Below, piece after piece: positions 46,336-59,355 of a stretch of 64,000 bases of DNA (the first letter of the stretch is position 1; each line of letters begins with the position of its first letter). Origin of the DNA: Mimachlamys varia (Eukaryota; Mollusca; Bivalvia; Pectinida; Pectinidae); the NCBI GenBank assembly GCA_947623455.1, contig OX392534.1, positions 41,483,426 through 41,547,425 on the forward strand, in the 5' to 3' direction. The translations under genes and the position numbers were made by a program. Below the pieces are notes generated by a model. The model did not search any database. It saw only the letters and a program-made list of their open reading frames with translations, and was not told where the DNA came from.

Positions 46336-48864
46336 GATTGAACTTATCAGTCCCCAAGGTGTATTGAGCAAAAACAAGTTAAACTTCATCTGTTCCAAAG
46401 TGTGCTGAGAATGCAGCCCTTTAACTTCATCAGTACACTAAATGTACCAAGTGAGCTTACGTTGTATTTCATCTGCTCCCCAGGTGTACTGAGAAAGCAG
46501 CAGTTGAACTTAGTATCCAATGCCGAGAGCAGTGGTTGCAAGTAAATGTACACTGATCTGTAGTGAAATGGCTGAACATCTCGGTCCATGTAAAATTTGC
46601 ACTCAAACTGCACTTAAACTCGGTAGACAGCGATATGACCACGCTGTCACAGAGGGGGGAAGGTTTAGGGGTTCGACACGTCACCAATATATTGCCTGAT
46701 CTCAGCCCACACTGTGCTGTTGGTAATTGATCAATGCTTTTATGGACCATTTTAACAGAGATTTAAAAAGGCAGCATACAGAGTTAAGTGCTGCAGTCAT
46801 CGTCATGGTGATCTTCAATGTTTTAGGATTTTAAATTTAATTTTGAAATCTTTAGTGCCAGAATGACAGGGTAATTTGGTTTTGGTAAATTGTGTTCATG
46901 TATAATTTAGTTATGGGAGTGACTGAGAATTTGAACCAGGATGCATGTGGAGAGTCAAGTTTGATGTTCCTCGATTAAAACGCACTACATGGGGACATGA
47001 AATCAGCTCTAGACTTGGGTTTGGTGATGGTAACTTGATTACTAGGGGTATGAAATTCACACCACACCTTCATTTCTACATGGTTATGTCTTGCTTAGGA
47101 TGGACACGAGAGATATGAAACTGACAACAGACTTGGATTTCCAAGTGGAAACGCTAGCATTTGTAGGAAATGAAATCTACACTGGAGATATGAGATATAC
47201 AATCTCTGTGCTGGAGATATGAAATCAACTTTTTGAAATTTACGTGCTCAGAATTAAAAGAATAATAAAATATGTGTATGTACACAGACCCTAAGGGGAA
47301 AAGGAAGGCTTTTAAATGGCTTCTTTTGAGCTGTTGTTACAGACAAAATATTGGAAATTAGAATGCAGAAAAAGGTGTGCGAATTTTGTGGTTGAAAATG
47401 CTCAAATTTAGAGTTCAAAATTTGGAGTTTTCCTTCAAAGTAGAAAGATGGTTGCAATTGGCAAATATGATGAAATGAACCTCAGGCTTAGGGTTTCATC
47501 TTTCAAACTAAAATAAACTGCACAGGTGGGTTATTGTGTTGAAGATTTCTTCAGAACTGTGAAGTAGTGATTGAGATTTCTACATGGCTACTATCCCAGT
47601 ACTCCCCACGATGTCAGCGTTGTAATTACTACCTTGCAATTGGTACTGGCGGGATGTGTTTGTGTAGCAGATTGCCTGAACATACTTTCATCAAATTAGA
47701 TACATACCAAAGTTTTTATTCTAAATATTTCTCAGTGTCTGATATTTTGTAATCACTTTTTGTATGTGTGTGGGTGGCTGTTTTTTTTACGAAAGAAAAA
47801 TTAACATATAGAAGTGTATATAGGGGATGATACAACCTTTTGGTACTTATAATTCCGTTAAGGACTGGTATACATGATGTATATGAACACTTATCTTGAA
47901 CACTGACTTATAATGATTTTGGGGAACATATTTCTTAGAATTCCCCAGCTTGTCATAAACCTTACTGTAGAGAGGTAATGTCAGAAGTTCATTGTAGTTA
48001 GTTATGAACATGTGTCACTGCAGAGAATAGATTTTTATATTCCTCTCATTGATAATATACATGTGTTATTGTAGGAAACTCTTTTCTAATGTTCTAAGGG
48101 TTAGTTCAAAACATATTTTCCTGTAAGAAATAATTTCTTAGATTGCTCACTTACCAGGTAAGTGTTTCCAGTATTTGAAATCAGTGGTAAATTTAGTTTA
48201 AAGCTAATTGTATAACTACTGGTAAGATTATAATTGTTGAGTAATTAAAAACACCATAAAATGACAGCAGCTAAGAATATTTTTTATTTTCAAACCTGCT
48301 ATTAATCTGTCAAAATCGGTACAAAGATTTTAGATTCAGAAAAGGTCGCAAAAGTCAGATTAAGTACCAGAGAAGTAACTGGACAAAATATGACCAGAAA
48401 GGCAAAGCCCAAAATGGATGTTCATTGCCATGTTCGGGAGATGAAGAAAGAACACTAGTTAATTAATTCACCCCTGAAGATGCATTTAAACTCCTCCAAC
48501 TCAAAGGGTGGAATAGTTCATTATGAAATTCCAGGAAGAAAGAGCTAAGGGTATACATAATACAGGTCAAAGGTCATACAATTCAAGCCGACATGCTTTT
48601 GTCTAGGGTTGAAAGGTCAAGGCATCATTAGAAAAGAAAAGTTTAACTTCAAACGTGATCTAAGATGATGCGGGATCTAAGATGATTTGAGGTAAGATAT
48701 CTTGTTTCTTGAAGAAAAAAATATGGATGTATTTTGAATTGCCATTGCTAACTTACTTGATACCACCAACTTTTTAAAATGATAGAACCAGGAAGGTATG
48801 TTTTAGAACAGTAATTTCAGTTCATAAAATCCATTGCGTAATGTTTTTGAAATTTTTCATGCAG
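46336..48864. other. Single-copy stretch, nothing firmly supported
   Basis: The minus-strand frames 46386-46750 start in single-copy DNA and run into decayed repeats. GGGTTCGACAC at about 46668 resembles a tRNA B box but has no A box or cloverleaf. ATTTCTTAG and ACCAG|GTAAGTG at about 48130-48160 enclose only 16 nt. Confidence 0.35.
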
Positions 48865-48908
48865 ACATGATTCCTAATGGTAGCATGCTGTCTTATGTAA
48901 TTAAGAAA
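48865..48908 (+). other. Weak 44-nt exon candidate
   Basis: The acceptor GAAATTTTTCATGCAG ends at 48864, and AAA|GTAAGACTA follows 48908. One frame is open (MIPNGSMLSYVIKK after two bases). Its ending phase does not fit 49566 or 51595. A second, stronger donor (AAG|GTATGT) about 45 bp further on would include a TAA. Confidence 0.18.
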
Positions 48909-49565
48909 GTAAGACTAGAGCTTGTCCATGTGCCCAGCTCCCATCTCCAGTAAGGTATGTCGGGGGTATAGGGCTGGCCTGATGCCACAGAAGAGTGTAC
49001 ACGGTGGTACCGCCCATGTTAATGGCCGACTTCAGGCTATTTACCATAACACCAACAGCTTCAACACTTTCAAAACTATTTGGAATTTCAATATTTCCGG
49101 CTTTTTAGATTATTTTGGTATAAGCACATAATATGTATGGAGAACAGGTTTGTGTTTCTGGAAGCGTTAAAAGTTTTGTTATGGAGGGAACACTTAGGAA
49201 CACGTCTAAGATGAAAATATCATTTGACATGTCAGTCAAGCTGTCGAGGAAAACAGTAACACAGATAGGCTCTGCCAGTCAAAACATTTTAATGTTCTGC
49301 ATCAACTATATGGATGGGTAATTTGAGCACAGAACTGTATGGCAGGTGACTGTCGGCCTACAGCGATACCACTCTGGCATCTACTGCACTGTGTCAAAAT
49401 ACTTTTAAATATTCAAAGCAATTCTACACAACATGTTTCTGATTGAAAAGAAACAATACAAATAATTGGCAGTTTTCAATCACGTTCAATTTTGAAATCG
49501 TCTTATTTTCTGAATCGATTTTCTCTAGTTAAATGTGCGATAACAATGTTAGGTTGTTTTTCTAG

Positions 49566-49697
49566 CGTACAACCTAATAAAGTTACGAGGGTTTGATGTA
49601 CTTTTGGTGATATTTAAAAGTTATTCACTGATGCGTCTGATGGAAGTTATTTCTATTAATGGGAAATGGGCAACAGATCTGCCAACTTCCATTCTGA
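49566..49697 (+). CDS. Candidate 132-nt coding exon of an unidentified gene
   Basis: The acceptor GTTAGGTTGTTTTTCTAG ends at 49565, and CTGA|GTAAGTGTG follows 49697. Only one frame is open: two bases, 43 codons, one base. The peptide begins YNLIKLRGFDVLLVIFKS and contains SINGKWATDLPTS. The length is a multiple of 3 and the phase is 1-1, so it can sit between 40786-40832 and 51595-51659 or be skipped without shifting the frame. Beyond the donor the same frame stays open to 49888, so an unspliced chance open frame is a real alternative. The family is not recognised. Confidence 0.3.
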
Positions 49698-51594
49698 GTA
49701 AGTGTGACTTGAATACCTCGTTCCTGTGGCTATCGCGACATGTCTGCTTGCCACTCTCGCAAACAAGGGAAATATCTGTAAATTTTTCTCTTTTTGAAAA
49801 AAAAAAAAATGTAAGACTGATGGAGATTTCAACAGCTTGCCTTCAAGCCCCATTTTCTACCACTTATTATCTAACAAAATGTGTTTAGATACACATTTCT
49901 ACCGTCCGAAGAATGATGTTCTTGTTTTATCACCAAGCCATCGTCAGCTGCGACAAGTGAACACATCTTGGATGAAGCATGCATATTACATTTAGACTCC
50001 TTTCTGGGTGTTGCTGGAAAAAAATCACCCCTGAAAGTTTTCTAGATTTGATATTGGGATTGCCAATTTGTTTATTCAACATTAATGAGGTTTTTGATAG
50101 AACTGGCTTTAACAAATCAGTCTTGTGTGGTTCTGTTTCAAATTCATTAAAACCAATCGCCTTTGAATGTAAGCTATTAACAAAGTGTTTAATTTGTCAT
50201 AAATATTTTACTAAAGAATTACCGGAACTGCTTTCAAAATGTGGATAAAAATAAAAACCCAGTTTGCACTTAACTGACTTCCTCTCCTCTGACCTTTGTG
50301 CTAAATTATCAAAATTCATACACAGCTTTTAATCAATTTGGAGTTCTAGCCTTATCAATTTTCTAAAAGTTTTTATCTTTTTAATTTATTTTGAATGACT
50401 CAAGCAAAAAACCAAGCTAGTTTTTCTTCAAACATGGTTTTGAGAGATTGCTCACATCATAAGATATTGTAGGGTAAACCATTTTAATTAATACATATTT
50501 TCGTTCTCATATATTTTGACTTCTAATGACCTTGAAAATTAAATACCCCTGTCCCCCCCCCCCCCTTCCCCCATTAGATATATAAGCAATAAATAAATGA
50601 GGGTAATTTTTAAACTGTTGTCTTTTTTACCTGTAATAAACTTGTCACCTGTTAGAAATAGAGAAATGCTCAGGGTGTTGGTGTATCTATTTCGGTAAGT
50701 TTGTAGTATCGGCACCGTTTGTGAATACATCGATATGGCTTTGATAACAAGGATTGGTTTATTGACATAAAATACAAAGTTATAGAAATATCTGCAAAAT
50801 TATCAATATTCCATTGATATAGTTGTTACATTGCCATGGTATGAATGTCTCTGTAACACAGTCCTATACTCAGCTGTGTGTGGTTTGTCATTATCGCCAT
50901 TGTACTACAAACTCACTCAAACAATAAAACTGTGTCCGCCAGTGTTTCTGCTTCATTTAAACACGAGAAATGGCTCCATAGGATGTTTTTTAAGCTTTTG
51001 TTTTCACTTGCGAAAAAAATCCTTGTTTCAGAGCCAATTACAAACGGCCATAACACACAAAGCAAAAACCCTTACTTAGAGGTCTTGCTCGGTGCAGAAT
51101 GCCCGGTTTACGCGGAACACACTCTGGGTCTGTAAAGCTGATCGCAGATTAAGATATTGACTATTTTTCCACTTGAATAGAAGGACAATTATTATGGTAT
51201 TGATTGTATTATGATGCTGTATGGCACTTACAATTTTAGCAATTTTTGCCAGTGTGAAGTTTGTTTCAGTGCACGTATGCATTGAACATTGCTAATTAAG
51301 CCATTTCCTTAAAACAAGTGTCATGGAACATCTTTAATTAGCACACTGTTAGTTCGTAAAAGTTTGGCTGTTGGCCGATATGACTTTATGCTGTATCAAC
51401 ACCCTTCCTTCTGTGATCGTGTATTAATAATCACATGGTTTGTTAAACCAATCAGAATCTCTGGTCAAATTGTAACAACAAAGTGTTCCCTTGCCGAAAT
51501 GAAAATTGCCTTAGGGCTTGCAAACTGTGATATATCTCCACAGAAATGTCATAATATTTCTTATCAATGATCTTGTTATTTTTTTTCTGTCCAG
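49698..51594. other. Single-copy stretch between two exon candidates
   Basis: The plus-strand open frame 49979-50248 (89 codons, ending with a Cys-rich patch CKLLTKCLICHKYF) has no splice signals or recognised domain. Other frames at 50831-51282 overlap on both strands and look like chance. Confidence 0.35.
50553..50565 (+). repeat. Poly-C run of 13
   Basis: C13 is followed by TTCCCCCATTAG. It stands alone and is not part of an array. Confidence 0.93.
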
Positions 51595-51659
51595 ATGAGA
51601 ATTTGATCAGCGCCATTGTTTCAGGGGAAGCTAGGTTCAATTCATCAAATGTTGCGTCA
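51595..51659 (+). CDS. Candidate 65-nt coding exon of an unidentified gene
   Basis: A very strong acceptor (GTTATTTTTTTTCTGTCCAG) ends at 51594, and a moderate donor (GTCA|GTAAAGTT) follows 51659. Only one frame is open: AT, then 21 codons starting ENLISAIVSGEARFNSSN. The first two bases complete a codon with the G left by 40786-40832 (Asp) or the A left by 49566-49697 (Asn). If the donor is not used the frame adds VKLIF and stops at TGA, which would make this a terminal exon. The peptide looks like ordinary soluble protein but I do not recognise it. Confidence 0.43.
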
Positions 51660-54600
51660 GTAAAGTTAATTTTTTGAAAGAGGCCAATTTGCTACATTGG
51701 TTCGCGAGATGAAATGTACTGCGTTCAAATCGACTTCTATAGATAACTGATCGCAGACACCAGTTCATCTCAGGACCGAGTGTATTTTTCTCCCCGAAGA
51801 CCTGACATTCTAGATCCACCTGCCGACAGATGTGTAACACTGGGCACCGTAGTTTTAATGTTTTAGAGATGGTGAGATGTCATTGGAGTACATACCAATT
51901 AAAAGAATTTTCTAATTAGGAGGGTATGCTAATTAGCACTATCTTTTTGTATTGTCCATCTGTTCTTGGGATTCAAACCAATTCATTTTTATTATAGTGT
52001 TACAAAAACCATATTGACATTACGCAAAACTCAATTAATCTCTGAACCAGTGTTTAGAAAAAAACGTCCCAGTCGCGTTATTGGAGAGGCTTTCGTCATT
52101 GATTTCTATTCTAATACTTGTGATACACCAATTACAAAATGATATCATATTAGTCAAGTTTCTTTTGAGTTCTGAATTATGTTGTCAAAGGGTTGTATTT
52201 CATGTTCACCAACCATGAATTTAATTTTGGGAAAGCTTCCGATATTACGATACCGATACGGATGTATTTCATTTAAATGAAGCTATAGTCGCAACCCGAT
52301 TTCTATAGGGAAATATATATACCTGGGATATTCATTTTATCTTTTTGTAAGATCTTGCTTCTGTCATCATGGAATTAGCGAGGCATGAAAAGAATAAAAT
52401 CTCCTTTTAATAAGTTGTTATGGTTGGTCTGCCAGCACTTGATGTTGACGATTTTCTGGGTGGTAAGTTTCACAGGAAATGTTAAGTGAGAGTGTGTCAT
52501 GTATATTATCCCGTGTTTGGAGCGAGCTTACACTAAACCCTTGTCAGGGATGACACGAGGTGTATTAGGTAGGTAACTACTTATATTTGATATAAAACCT
52601 CAGTTTTGTTACTAACTTATGAAATGTTTAAAATCACGCTTTGTTGACGAAGCAATGGAGTTACGTGGGTCATCCTTGAAATATTTTGATGCCTCCCTAT
52701 AGGGTAGTAGATGTTGAAGGTGGCCTGACAAAAACTGCCACACGACTATCGTCATCTGCTTGGAAGATATATTATGGCATATAGAATTTATATTCAATTA
52801 TCACTTTTTAGAAAGAAATTGTAAGTCTCTTGCCCTTTGTCAGTTTCTTGGAAGAAAAATTGGCTATATCATGTTCTTTTAAATTGAATTAGCTTGCACA
52901 AATTTCCAACCAAGCGAATGTCAAAAGGTTTGCATATTTTTGTAAAGATCTATTGCCCCTTGGAGACATTTTAAGTTAATATTTTAGGGTTATACATTCC
53001 ATCTCGTCAAAGAAGTTTGACGCCTGAAAAAAGGCGGAATCTTATAGAACCATGTGATAGTGTATGTATGACCACACAGTTTAAGAACTTGACCACATGA
53101 CACCAAGATAACTGTATGCCTTGTGTAGCTTTTGTGGATGTCAGTGCTATTGAGTGTCCCATTGTAATCGATTGGACCAACGTCAGAAATTCAGTGAATA
53201 ATTTAAAGTGTATTTAAATGGTTACATAATGTTTATATTGTGCGAGGATTATCCCACTCATAACAGTGTGGTGTCAAATTTCCTCTTAGTTCGTAATTAA
53301 TAATTTTACGTTTAAACCAGTCCTCAGTCACATGCTGAAATGTACAATTTATCAACTTATGTATTTGGACAATTGTCCATCGCAATCATAGATGTTTATA
53401 AATCTAGAAACTGAGGTCAGCGTCACTGAACTAACTGTTACAGATGTTAATATGGGAATTTTTAATTCAATATGCCTTCTTTTGTATTGTTGAGTCACGC
53501 AAACCCACGAATGTACTATTATTTTTTAAAGATCTTGGCATTTTATATACGAGTATTGTGACACTGTGTGGTTTGATAGCATGTTGGGATTGTGGTGCGT
53601 AGAAGTGTAGGTTACCCCTGACAGGTACGCTGACTCCGCAAACGAAACGTACACCAGGAGATCCAATATCTTTATAGGAAATTGATTCAGTGACACATAT
53701 ACAGGGTTGATGAAATGTGACCATGCCAAATGGCTTCTGATGGAAATGTATTCACGAGTGACATATCCACTGAAATCACATGCTAATACATGTCTATATT
53801 CCTTCATAAAACATTGTATGTAATTACCAATACATAATATACATGTGGGTTGTCAATTTCAATAATATCTGTCATCATAGTTCTGTATGATCTTGTTTAC
53901 ACAGTGTATATATATATTTCTGTTTTGTAGTCTTTAAATTAAACCCTGCAAACACGGGATGTTGTTTATGAAGCATAAAATCAGAAATTATTGCTTGTTA
54001 ATGTTTCCAGAATGGAAACTATTTGGTTTTTTTTTCTCGACACACTGTTGACAGTAATTAGGCTATTCATGTTGCAGGTGATTTCAATTTTAAACTTGGA
54101 CAGAAATTATGACTTAATGAGGCTTGTTGCCAAGTAAAAATGGAAACCATAAAATTTTGTTTTTCACTTAATATGGCTGTTCCACCATTTTGTGAAAGAT
54201 GTTTGTTTAAAACACATCCTGATCTAAAAGAAATCACACAGAAAGATGATACATAATTATTTTTATATTGTTTTCAATTTGCATATAAGGAATACATTTT
54301 TTAAAAATTCAACAGTGCTTACAGTATAAATCCCAGCTGCTCTCAAACATAGCTCACAATGTGTGTTACTTTAATTTGTATAAAGTGGATGTGTATACAG
54401 TATATGATTCAGAGATCTGCATGCTATAGTTTTTAATTCTAAAAAACATTGAAATGAGAAAACAGAAATAGTATACGTGGATATTAATTACACAAGTCTC
54501 CCCCCCCCCCACCCCATAAGATAAATCTATTTCTGCTAAATCAATATAAAAGATAGATTATGATAAAATGCCAGGTTAATTTTGATAGGATAATTATTTA

Positions 54601-55610
54601 TTTCAGTAGCTTTTAAACACGCCGATAACATCATTGTTGAAAAAAGTTATGATAATAATGTAATTACAACAAGCTACTGAGGTCATAAACTTCAACATCG
54701 CAAATTATGATAAATGATCATTGGTGATTGACTTCAACTGAGTCACAAAGCAAGAAACTGGTGCATTTATTCAATTGGTTTAATCGGTATATATCCTGTT
54801 TCACCGCTCTACAAATCAATCAATTTATTCCATTGACAAATCGGTAGATTTCATCTTTAAAAAAGCAATGCCGGTACCGTAAACCTCGATAACTCGATCC
54901 GTTAGCCTATAACGGCCGACAGTTTAATTACGGAGTGACGCTGGTCATTTCTGGATGAACACACACAACTAGACCCAAACAATACTGTTACATTTGATCT
55001 GTATCCGCTGTTGTCATGTAATTGTATAATATCGCATGATAGATGTATTGACCAAATATGGCAATGTTATTTGCGCCAGCTCAATTAACTTAGTCAATTA
55101 GTTGACTAATGTTGTGGTGAATAATGGGTTATAGATTTAACCCAGATACTCTGTACAGCAGGCTCAATTTCTGTGTCGAGTGAATTATTTATTGTACTAC
55201 TGTTTTGAAACTAATTAATGTAGTTTGGATGGGCGATACAGAAAAAGATGGGTTTTTTTCAAACATTGTTATGTTAAGCTTATATTTTTTATTCATTAAC
55301 CATTCTGTTAGATAGTGCTTGTCCATATCATTCTATTAAATTAAAATACTGCGTAGGTTGTTTGTTCGGTAGAAATAAAGAATGCAGTATACTGCTTTAT
55401 TTCTCCGGGGTCTTTAGATATCAAGGGACACAACCATTGTAGGGATGTTTACAGGGCATGCATGTATCTGGGTGTTTGGTACTAAGTACATTCTTGTTAT
55501 GTTCCATAGCAAATAAATTTCTAAGTCATGCAGGTCCATTTGTGAAACAATTAGTCAGATTTTTTATAAAAAAAAAATTGGTTTCTGTTCCTGCTTGATC
55601 AGCTGTAAAG
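51660..55610. other. Single-copy stretch downstream of 51595, weak exon-like segments
   Basis: 52436-52462 (27 nt, between GGTCTGCCAG and GTG|GTAAGTTTC) and a tract at about 54605 (TTATTTATTTCAG, then AFKHADNIIVEKSYDNN) are exon-like but do not join the 51595 phase cleanly. The segment after CGGGGTCTTTAG at about 55418 stays open 32 codons in phase 0 to TAA. C11 lies at 54500-54510. Nothing else is supported. Confidence 0.3.
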
Positions 55611-56992
55611 ACCCTGTGTCAGCCATCAGGACCCTGTGATATACCATTGTTCAAATTCTGCGTCAGCCATCAGGTCCCTGTGATATACCAGTACTTATAT
55701 AGATCCCTTTGTTAGACCATCAGGCCCCTGTGATATATACCAGTATACTTACATAGATTCCTTTGTTAGACCATCAGGCTCCTGTGATATACCAGTATAC
55801 TTACATAGATTCCTTTGTTAGACCATCAGGCCCCTGTGATATACCAGTACTTATATAGATCCCTTTGTTAGACCATCAGGCCCCTGTGATATACCAGTAC
55901 TTATATAGATTCCTTTGTTAGACCATCAAGCCCCTGTGATATACCTTTACTTATATAGATTTCTTTGTTAGACCATCAGGCCCCTGTGATATACCATTAC
56001 TTATATAGATTCCTTTGTTAGACCATCAGGCCCCTGTGATATACCAGTACTTATATAGATTCCTTTGTTAGACCATCAGGCCCCTGTGATATACCAGTAC
56101 TTATATAGATTCCTTTGTTAGACCATCAGGCTCCTGTGATATACCAGTATACTTATATAGATTCCTTTGTTAGACCATCAAGCCCCTGTGATATACCTTT
56201 ACTTACATAGATTTCTTTGTTAGACCATCAGGCCCCTGTGATATACCAGTACTTACATAGATTCCTTTGTTAGACCATCAGGCCCCTGTGATATACCAGT
56301 ACTTATATAGATTTCTTTGTTAGACCATCAGGCCCCTGTGATGTACCAGTACTTATATAGATTCCTTTGTTAGACCATCAGGCCCCTGTGATATACCAGT
56401 ACTTATATAGATTCCTTTGTTAGACCATCACACCCCTGTGATATACCAGTACTTATATAGATTCCTTTGTTAGACCATCAGGCCCCTGTGATGTACCAGT
56501 ACTTATATAGATTCCTTTGTTAGACCATCACACCCCTGTGATATACCAGTACTTATATAGATTCCTTTGTTAGACCATCAGGCCCCTGTGATGTACCAGT
56601 ACTTATATAGATTCCTTTGTTAGACCATCAAGCCCCTGTGATATACCTTTACTTATATAGATTCCTTTGTTAGACCATCAAGCCCCTGTGATATACCTTT
56701 ACTTACATAGATTCCTTTGTTAGACCAACAGACCCCTGTGATATACCAGTACTTATATAGATTCCTTGTCAGACCATGAGGCTCATGTGATATACCAGTA
56801 TACTTATATAGATTCCTTTGTTAGACCATCAGGCCCCTGTGATATACCAGTACTTATATAGATTCCTTTGTCAGACCATCAGGCTCCTGTGATATACCAG
56901 TATACTTATATAGATTCCTTTGTTAGACCAACAGACCCCTGTGATATACCAGTACTTATATAGATTCCTTTGTTAGACCATCAGACCCCTGC
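55611..56992. repeat. 50-bp minisatellite, about 27 copies
   Basis: The unit is CCCTGTGATATACCAGTACT, then TATATAGATTCCTTTGTTAG and ACCATCAGGC. Variants (CCATCACACCCC, GATGTACC, ATACCTTTAC, CAGTATACTT) recur at multiples of 50-54 bp. The first copies (to about 55700) are diverged. There is no open frame of note. Confidence 0.97.
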
Positions 56993-57583
56993 GCTGGGTT
57001 TAGTAACCCTTGTGTATCCTTTAAATGATCCCCTGTCACAAATCATCAGGAAGTGATTTATAGGACAGTAACCGCAACATCTATACAAATGTTACCATGT
57101 AATATCTACTATCCTGTTCTCAGACAAATGTCAGTGACTTTATTTAGTTAAGCGTGTTGATGGAAAATTTATTTTCATCTGACAATGAGCAATTTCCGTA
57201 TCATCTGATACCACGAAAACTGGTATTGGACAGGAAATTTTACATGGTGCTACTACAGAGTGGGTACAAAGTTTTCATTTGTTGAAGTTAATGACATTTT
57301 ACCACAGTAATAATGCAAAAATCAATAGAAACACATTTAAACAAAGTAGTGGAATTGGTAGTTTATTTCAATCAATTACTATTGATTTGATAAAATGGTT
57401 GTGTAAACATCCTTGAAAATAAACCCAGCATAATCTCAGGCTCGGAGAAGGATAGTGTTAGTTGGTTTTTACAACTTGGTATTGATATCACTGATCCATT
57501 TGAGATGAGAATTGATGCAAAACATTGGCCCGGCCATCACAACAGGAAATACATGTTCAAACCAGGGAGAGGGAACACAGATT
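56993..57583. other. Single-copy stretch between two arrays
   Basis: An acceptor-like tract at about 57105-57122 (ACTATCCTGTTCTCAG) is followed by an early stop in every frame and no donor. Nothing else is seen. Confidence 0.35.
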
Positions 57584-58097
57584 CAGCCCACACCCTCAAA
57601 CCTATGGCAGCTAGGCCAATGTCCTCAAACCTGTGGCAGCTCGGCCCACACCCTCAAACCTATGGCACCTTGGCCAATGTCCTCAAACCTGTGGCAGCTC
57701 GGCCCACACCCTCAAACCTATGGCAGCTTGGCCAATGTCCTCAAACCTGTGGCAGCACGGCCCACATCCTCAAACCTGTGGCAGCTTGGCCAATGTCCTC
57801 AAACCTGTGGCAGCTCGGCCCACACCCTCAAACCTGTGGCAGCTTGGCCAATGTCCTCAAACTTGTGGCAGCACGGCCCACATCCTCAAACCTGTGGCAG
57901 CTTGGCCCACACCCTCAAACCTATGGCAGCCTCGCCCACATCCTCAAACTTGGCAGCTTGGCCCACACCCTCAAACCTGTGGCAGCTGGGCCCACACCCT
58001 CAAACCTGTGGCAGCTCGGCCCACACCCTCAAACCTGTGGCACTTTGGCCCACACCCTCAAACCTGTGGCAGCTCGGCCCACACCCTCAACCCTATA
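57584..58097. repeat. 29-bp minisatellite, about 17-18 copies, partly dimeric
   Basis: The unit is CTCAAACCTGTGGCAGCT, then CGGCCCACAC or TGGCCAATGTC. From about 57590 to 57880 the two types mostly alternate, giving a 58-bp super-period. Later copies are almost all the CCCACAC type. The three plus frames 57505-58140, 57512-58258 and 57633-58106 (157-248 codons) all read through because the unit has no stop. They cycle through SNLWQLG, PQTCGS and LKPVAA motifs and are not genes. Confidence 0.96.
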
Positions 58098-59017
58098 CCC
58101 AGATAGCAGATCATTCCTGTGGCAGCTCATACCTCCCTGATGACACTCTGTACATGACATTTAATAATATTGACTGGTATAGATCGTGTTTGACTCCATC
58201 AAACACGCTACCATACATAGAAAATGTAATAACTTCTGTCCTCGGATCAGGATACTGATCTACCTTAACCATAGCCAAAATGGCATGGGGGAATTTCCTG
58301 GTAGTTTTTGTTACAAAGGTTGCCATGGTGATAATTTTGCAAAGTCAACAGGAAATTCTTGTGACTTGTTTTGATGTGTAATCAACACTGTCATTATAAA
58401 TATTTCAGTTTTTATTGAGCTTGATTCCCTGTCAGAGCATCAGATTATAACGGTCCTTGGGGACCTTTTATCTTTATTGAAAACTTGCTTTTAAGCCTTC
58501 ATTTTGAATCCAATGCCTTCTGACCCTGACCTTACCAACCAACCAATCATAATTTATACAATCTAACAATGGACATTAGGATGATATTAATTGAATGAGT
58601 AATGACGTCTTCGCAACACCTGATCAAGAGGTCATACAACGACAGTATGGACTGTTTATAATGACGGTGCCATTCAAAGGCCATACTGAAGTGACAGCTC
58701 ACCGAAATGTCATAACAGGGCACAGTATCACGATATCTCACTTGGGTGTCGTTATTCCAACAACTGGCCAACCAGAAGTACTTTTCGAGTGACATCATCG
58801 AAAGCATCATTGATAACTCATGGTTGATCGTAATAGTCCGTTTAGCCAGAAAGTTACAGTAAGGATTAGGTGAGTCCACTTTGAAAACGTAGTAGTAAAT
58901 AAGTGAATGTAGAGAACGAGACTTCCAGAAGGGTAGCCCCGATTCACCGAAAAGGAAACAAAATCTTTATCATAGTAAGATAAACTAACATACTTCATGG
59001 GAAATGTTTGCATCTTT
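58098..59017. other. Single-copy stretch, overlapping chance frames
   Basis: Open frames of 60-110 codons overlap on both strands at 58186-58879, with no domain or splice support. I see nothing else. Confidence 0.35.
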
Positions 59018-59355
59018 CCCTTCCCTATCCCTCCCCCCCCCCCCCAGCCCTTCCCTATCCCTCCCCGCCCCACCCTTCCCTATCCCTCCCCGCCCAGCCC
59101 CACCCTTCCCTATCCCCCCCAGCCCCACCCTTCCCTATCCCCCCCAGCCCCACCCTTCCCTATCCCCCCCCAGCCCCACCCTTCCCTATCCCCCCCAGCC
59201 CCACCCTTCCCTATCCCTCCCCGCCCAGCCCCACCCTTCCCTATCCCTCCCCGCCCAGCCCCACCCTTCCCTATCCCTCCCCGCCCAGCCCCACCCTTCC
59301 CTTTCCCTCCCCGCCCAGCCCCACCCTTCCCTATCCCTTCCCACCCAGCCCTCCC
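59018..59355. repeat. 30-bp C-rich minisatellite, about 11 copies
   Basis: The unit CCCTATCCCTCCCCGCCCAG, then CCCCACCCTT, includes shorter units lacking the CGCCC part in the first half. The minus strand carries closely spaced G-runs (G-quadruplex potential) and the plus strand matching C-runs (i-motif potential). Three proline-rich plus frames (119-139 codons) are translation artefacts. Confidence 0.96.

Noticed and set aside
46668..46685. tRNA/SINE B-box-like GGGTTCGACAC
   Set aside because: No A box at the right distance and no cloverleaf can be drawn.
49979..50248. 89-codon plus-strand frame with a Cys/His patch
   Set aside because: The CKLLTKCLICHKYF spacing matches no zinc-finger family I can name, and there is no promoter or splice context.
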